Notes under the pieces: generated by a model
What the model was told of the DNA's origin: nothing
Databases searched by the model: none
What the model saw: only the letters and a program-made list of their open reading frames with translations
Assembly (NCBI RefSeq): GCF_010365105.1
Contig: NZ_JAAFGZ010000010.1
Location: 123,746 to 187,745 of the forward strand
Origin: Polaromonas sp.
GTDB lineage: Bacteria > Pseudomonadota > Gammaproteobacteria > Burkholderiales > Burkholderiaceae_C
Direction: 5' to 3'
DNA: 64,000 nt
Shown: positions 62,790 to 64,000 of the stretch, piece after piece
Layout of the letters: the number at the start of each line of letters is the position of its first letter
Position numbering within the stretch: the stretch's first letter is position 1
Program-made: the position numbers and the translations under genes

Positions 62790-63119
62790 ATGAATTTTAG
62801 CCAAGCCATTTCCAGTTGCCTGCGCAACTATGCAACGTTTTCGGGGCGGGCATCGCGTTCGGAATTCTGGTGGTTTTTTCTGTTCCAGGTACTGGTTTCG
62901 GTGGCTGCCAACACCATCAGCGAGAAACTGGGCGGTCTGGTCAGCCTGGGCTTGCTGCTGCCGGCGCTGGCGGTGGGTGCGCGCCGGTTGCACGACATTG
63001 GCAAGAGCGGCTGGTGGCAGCTCCTGATGATCTCGGGAATCGGATTCCTGGTGTTGATTTACTGGTGGGTCCAGCCCACGGAAGATAACGTCAGCAGCTA
63101 CGGCTCCAACCTGGCCTGA
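62790..63119 (+). CDS. DUF805 inner-membrane protein
   Basis: Protein of 109 residues (MNFSQAISSCLRNYATF) with AAGGA 6 nt upstream. FSGRASRSEFWWFFLFQ, then LLLPALAVGARRLHDIGKSGWW and a final hydrophobic segment are the DUF805/YhaH signatures. Integral membrane protein of unknown role. A bidirectional terminator separates it from groEL. Confidence 0.9.
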   Translation: MNFSQAISSCLRNYATFSGRASRSEFWWFFLFQVLVSVAANTISEKLGGLVSLGLLLPALAVGARRLHDIGKSGWWQLLMISGIGFLVLIYWWVQPTEDNVSSYGSNLA

Positions 63120-63143
63120 CGTTTTCGGTTTTTGCTCATCCAT

Positions 63144-63185
63144 AAAAAAAGGGCCACAACGCTTGCGCGCTGTGGCCCTTTTGGC
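63144..63185. terminator. bidirectional intrinsic terminator between DUF805 and groEL
   Basis: AAAAAAAGGGCCACA and TGTGGCCCTTTT pair around a 13-nt GC-rich loop with A/T runs on both sides, serving the two convergent genes. Confidence 0.85.
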
Positions 63186-63256
63186 TGAAGGCAAAAAATG
63201 CGGGGCCTGCCACCAGGCTTTTTAACAAAGCCCGGCAGACTCGTCCCCGCTGTTTC

Positions 63257-64000
63257 TTACATGCCCATGTCGCCCATGCCGCCCATGCCACCCATGCCGC
63301 CGCCCATGCCGCCGGCAGGTGCGTCGTCCTTGGCGGACTCGCAGACCATGCATTCGGTCGTCAGCATCAGCGATGCCACGGAAGCCGCGTTCTGCAGTGC
63401 CGTACGGGTCACTTTCGTGGGGTCCAGAATACCCATTTCGATCATGTCGCCGTAGGTGTCGTTGGCGGCATTGAAGCCGTAGTTGCCGGTTCCGGCCAGC
63501 ACGGCGTTCACCACCACAGAGGCTTCGCCGCCTGCGTTGTAAACGATTTCGCGCAGGGGAGCTTCGATGGCGCGCATGACCAGCTTGATGCCGGCGTCCT
63601 GGTCAGCGTTGTCACCCTTGATGACGCCAGCGGTCTGCTTGGCGCGCAGCAAAGCCACGCCGCCGCCAGCCACGATGCCTTCTTCCACAGCAGCGCGGGT
63701 GGCGTGCAGTGCGTCTTCAACGCGGGCTTTCTTTTCCTTCATCTCGACTTCGGTGGCAGCGCCAACCTTGATCACGGCAACACCGCCGGCCAGCTTGGCC
63801 ACGCGCTCTTGCAGTTTTTCACGGTCGTAGTCGCTGGTCGCTTCTTCGATCTGGACGCGAACCTGCTTGACGCGGGCTTCGATGTCAGCGGCTTCGCCAG
63901 CACCGTCGATGATGATGGTGTTTTCCTTGCCCACTTCGATGCGCTTGGCCTGGCCGAGGTCAGCCAGCGTCACTTTTTCGAGCGACATGCCGACTTCTTC
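63257..64000 (-). CDS. groL: chaperonin GroEL (C-terminal part, cut by window edge)
   Basis: The last 247 residues of GroEL. The sequence enters at [16 protein letters not shown] (apical domain), includes [25 protein letters not shown] and the equatorial [16 protein letters not shown], and ends in a Gly-Gly-Met tail ([19 protein letters not shown]). Cytoplasmic 14-mer chaperonin. The 5' part and groES would lie beyond base 64000. Confidence 0.97.
   Translation of the reverse strand, partial: EEVGMSLEKVTLADLGQAKRIEVGKENTIIIDGAGEAADIEARVKQVRVQIEEATSDYDREKLQERVAKLAGGVAVIKVGAATEVEMKEKKARVEDALHATRAAVEEGIVAGGGVALLRAKQTAGVIKGDNADQDAGIKLVMRAIEAPLREIVYNAGGEASVVVNAVLAGTGNYGFNAANDTYGDMIEMGILDPTKVTRTALQNAASVASLMLTTECMVCESAKDDAPAGGMGGGMGGMGGMGDMGM

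Overview
The window is high-GC, gene-dense proteobacterial DNA. Gene content points to a betaproteobacterium of the Comamonadaceae (Polaromonas/Rhodoferax-like). Supporting signs are the three 'TLYG' Gram-negative porins, the ubiquinone gene coq7, the otsB/GH15/otsA cluster, a DUF2917 gene next to a LysR regulator, and many copies of a short AT-rich element (GCTAT..ATAGCT..TGCGC) that I know as typical of this family. The family assignment is inferred from gene content, not from a search.

Layout. 1-4.0 kb: ttcA (cut by the window edge), folB, a pteridine-reductase-like SDR, a MidA-type methyltransferase, DUF2905 and a ROK kinase. 4.0-8.4 kb: trehalose genes otsB, a GH15 glycosidase and otsA. 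8.5-14.1 kb: lytic transglycosylase, 5-formyl-THF cyclo-ligase, LysR/DUF2917, and a BLUF blue-light sensor divergent from a Crp/Fnr regulator. 14.1-19.2 kb: lipoprotein, glmU, Lrp, glmS. 19.2-23.3 kb: a flavin monooxygenase and an AcoR-like sigma-54 activator, with a consensus -24/-12 promoter and two identical-arm palindromes upstream of the monooxygenase.

23.3-32.0 kb is an AT-richer island for retinal-based phototrophy: a degraded ChrR-like cupin gene, a remnant of a small HTH gene, a green-type proteorhodopsin, then crtE-crtI-crtB-crtY-blh. These five make GGPP, phytoene, lycopene, beta-carotene and finally retinal, the rhodopsin chromophore. The crt genes overlap or nearly touch, while the rhodopsin is separated from them by a 10-bp-stem hairpin.

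32.0-40.9 kb: MltB, a secreted NUC1 nuclease with an altered catalytic motif, membrane proteins (DUF4239, CPA2 antiporter), a two-domain kinase-like protein, hemerythrin, GlsB and queC. 40.9-49.9 kb is a long minus-strand run: ilvA, a CWC protein, cobT, cobS, cobC, a 5'-nucleotidase, an SbmA/YddA-type ABC protein and an MFS exporter. 50-57.5 kb: OsmC, coq7, three porins and an M20 amidohydrolase. 57.7-62.7 kb: central sugar metabolism (hexR, zwf, tal, pgi). The window ends with DUF805 and the 3' part of groEL.

No tRNA, rRNA, intact insertion sequence or CRISPR array was seen.
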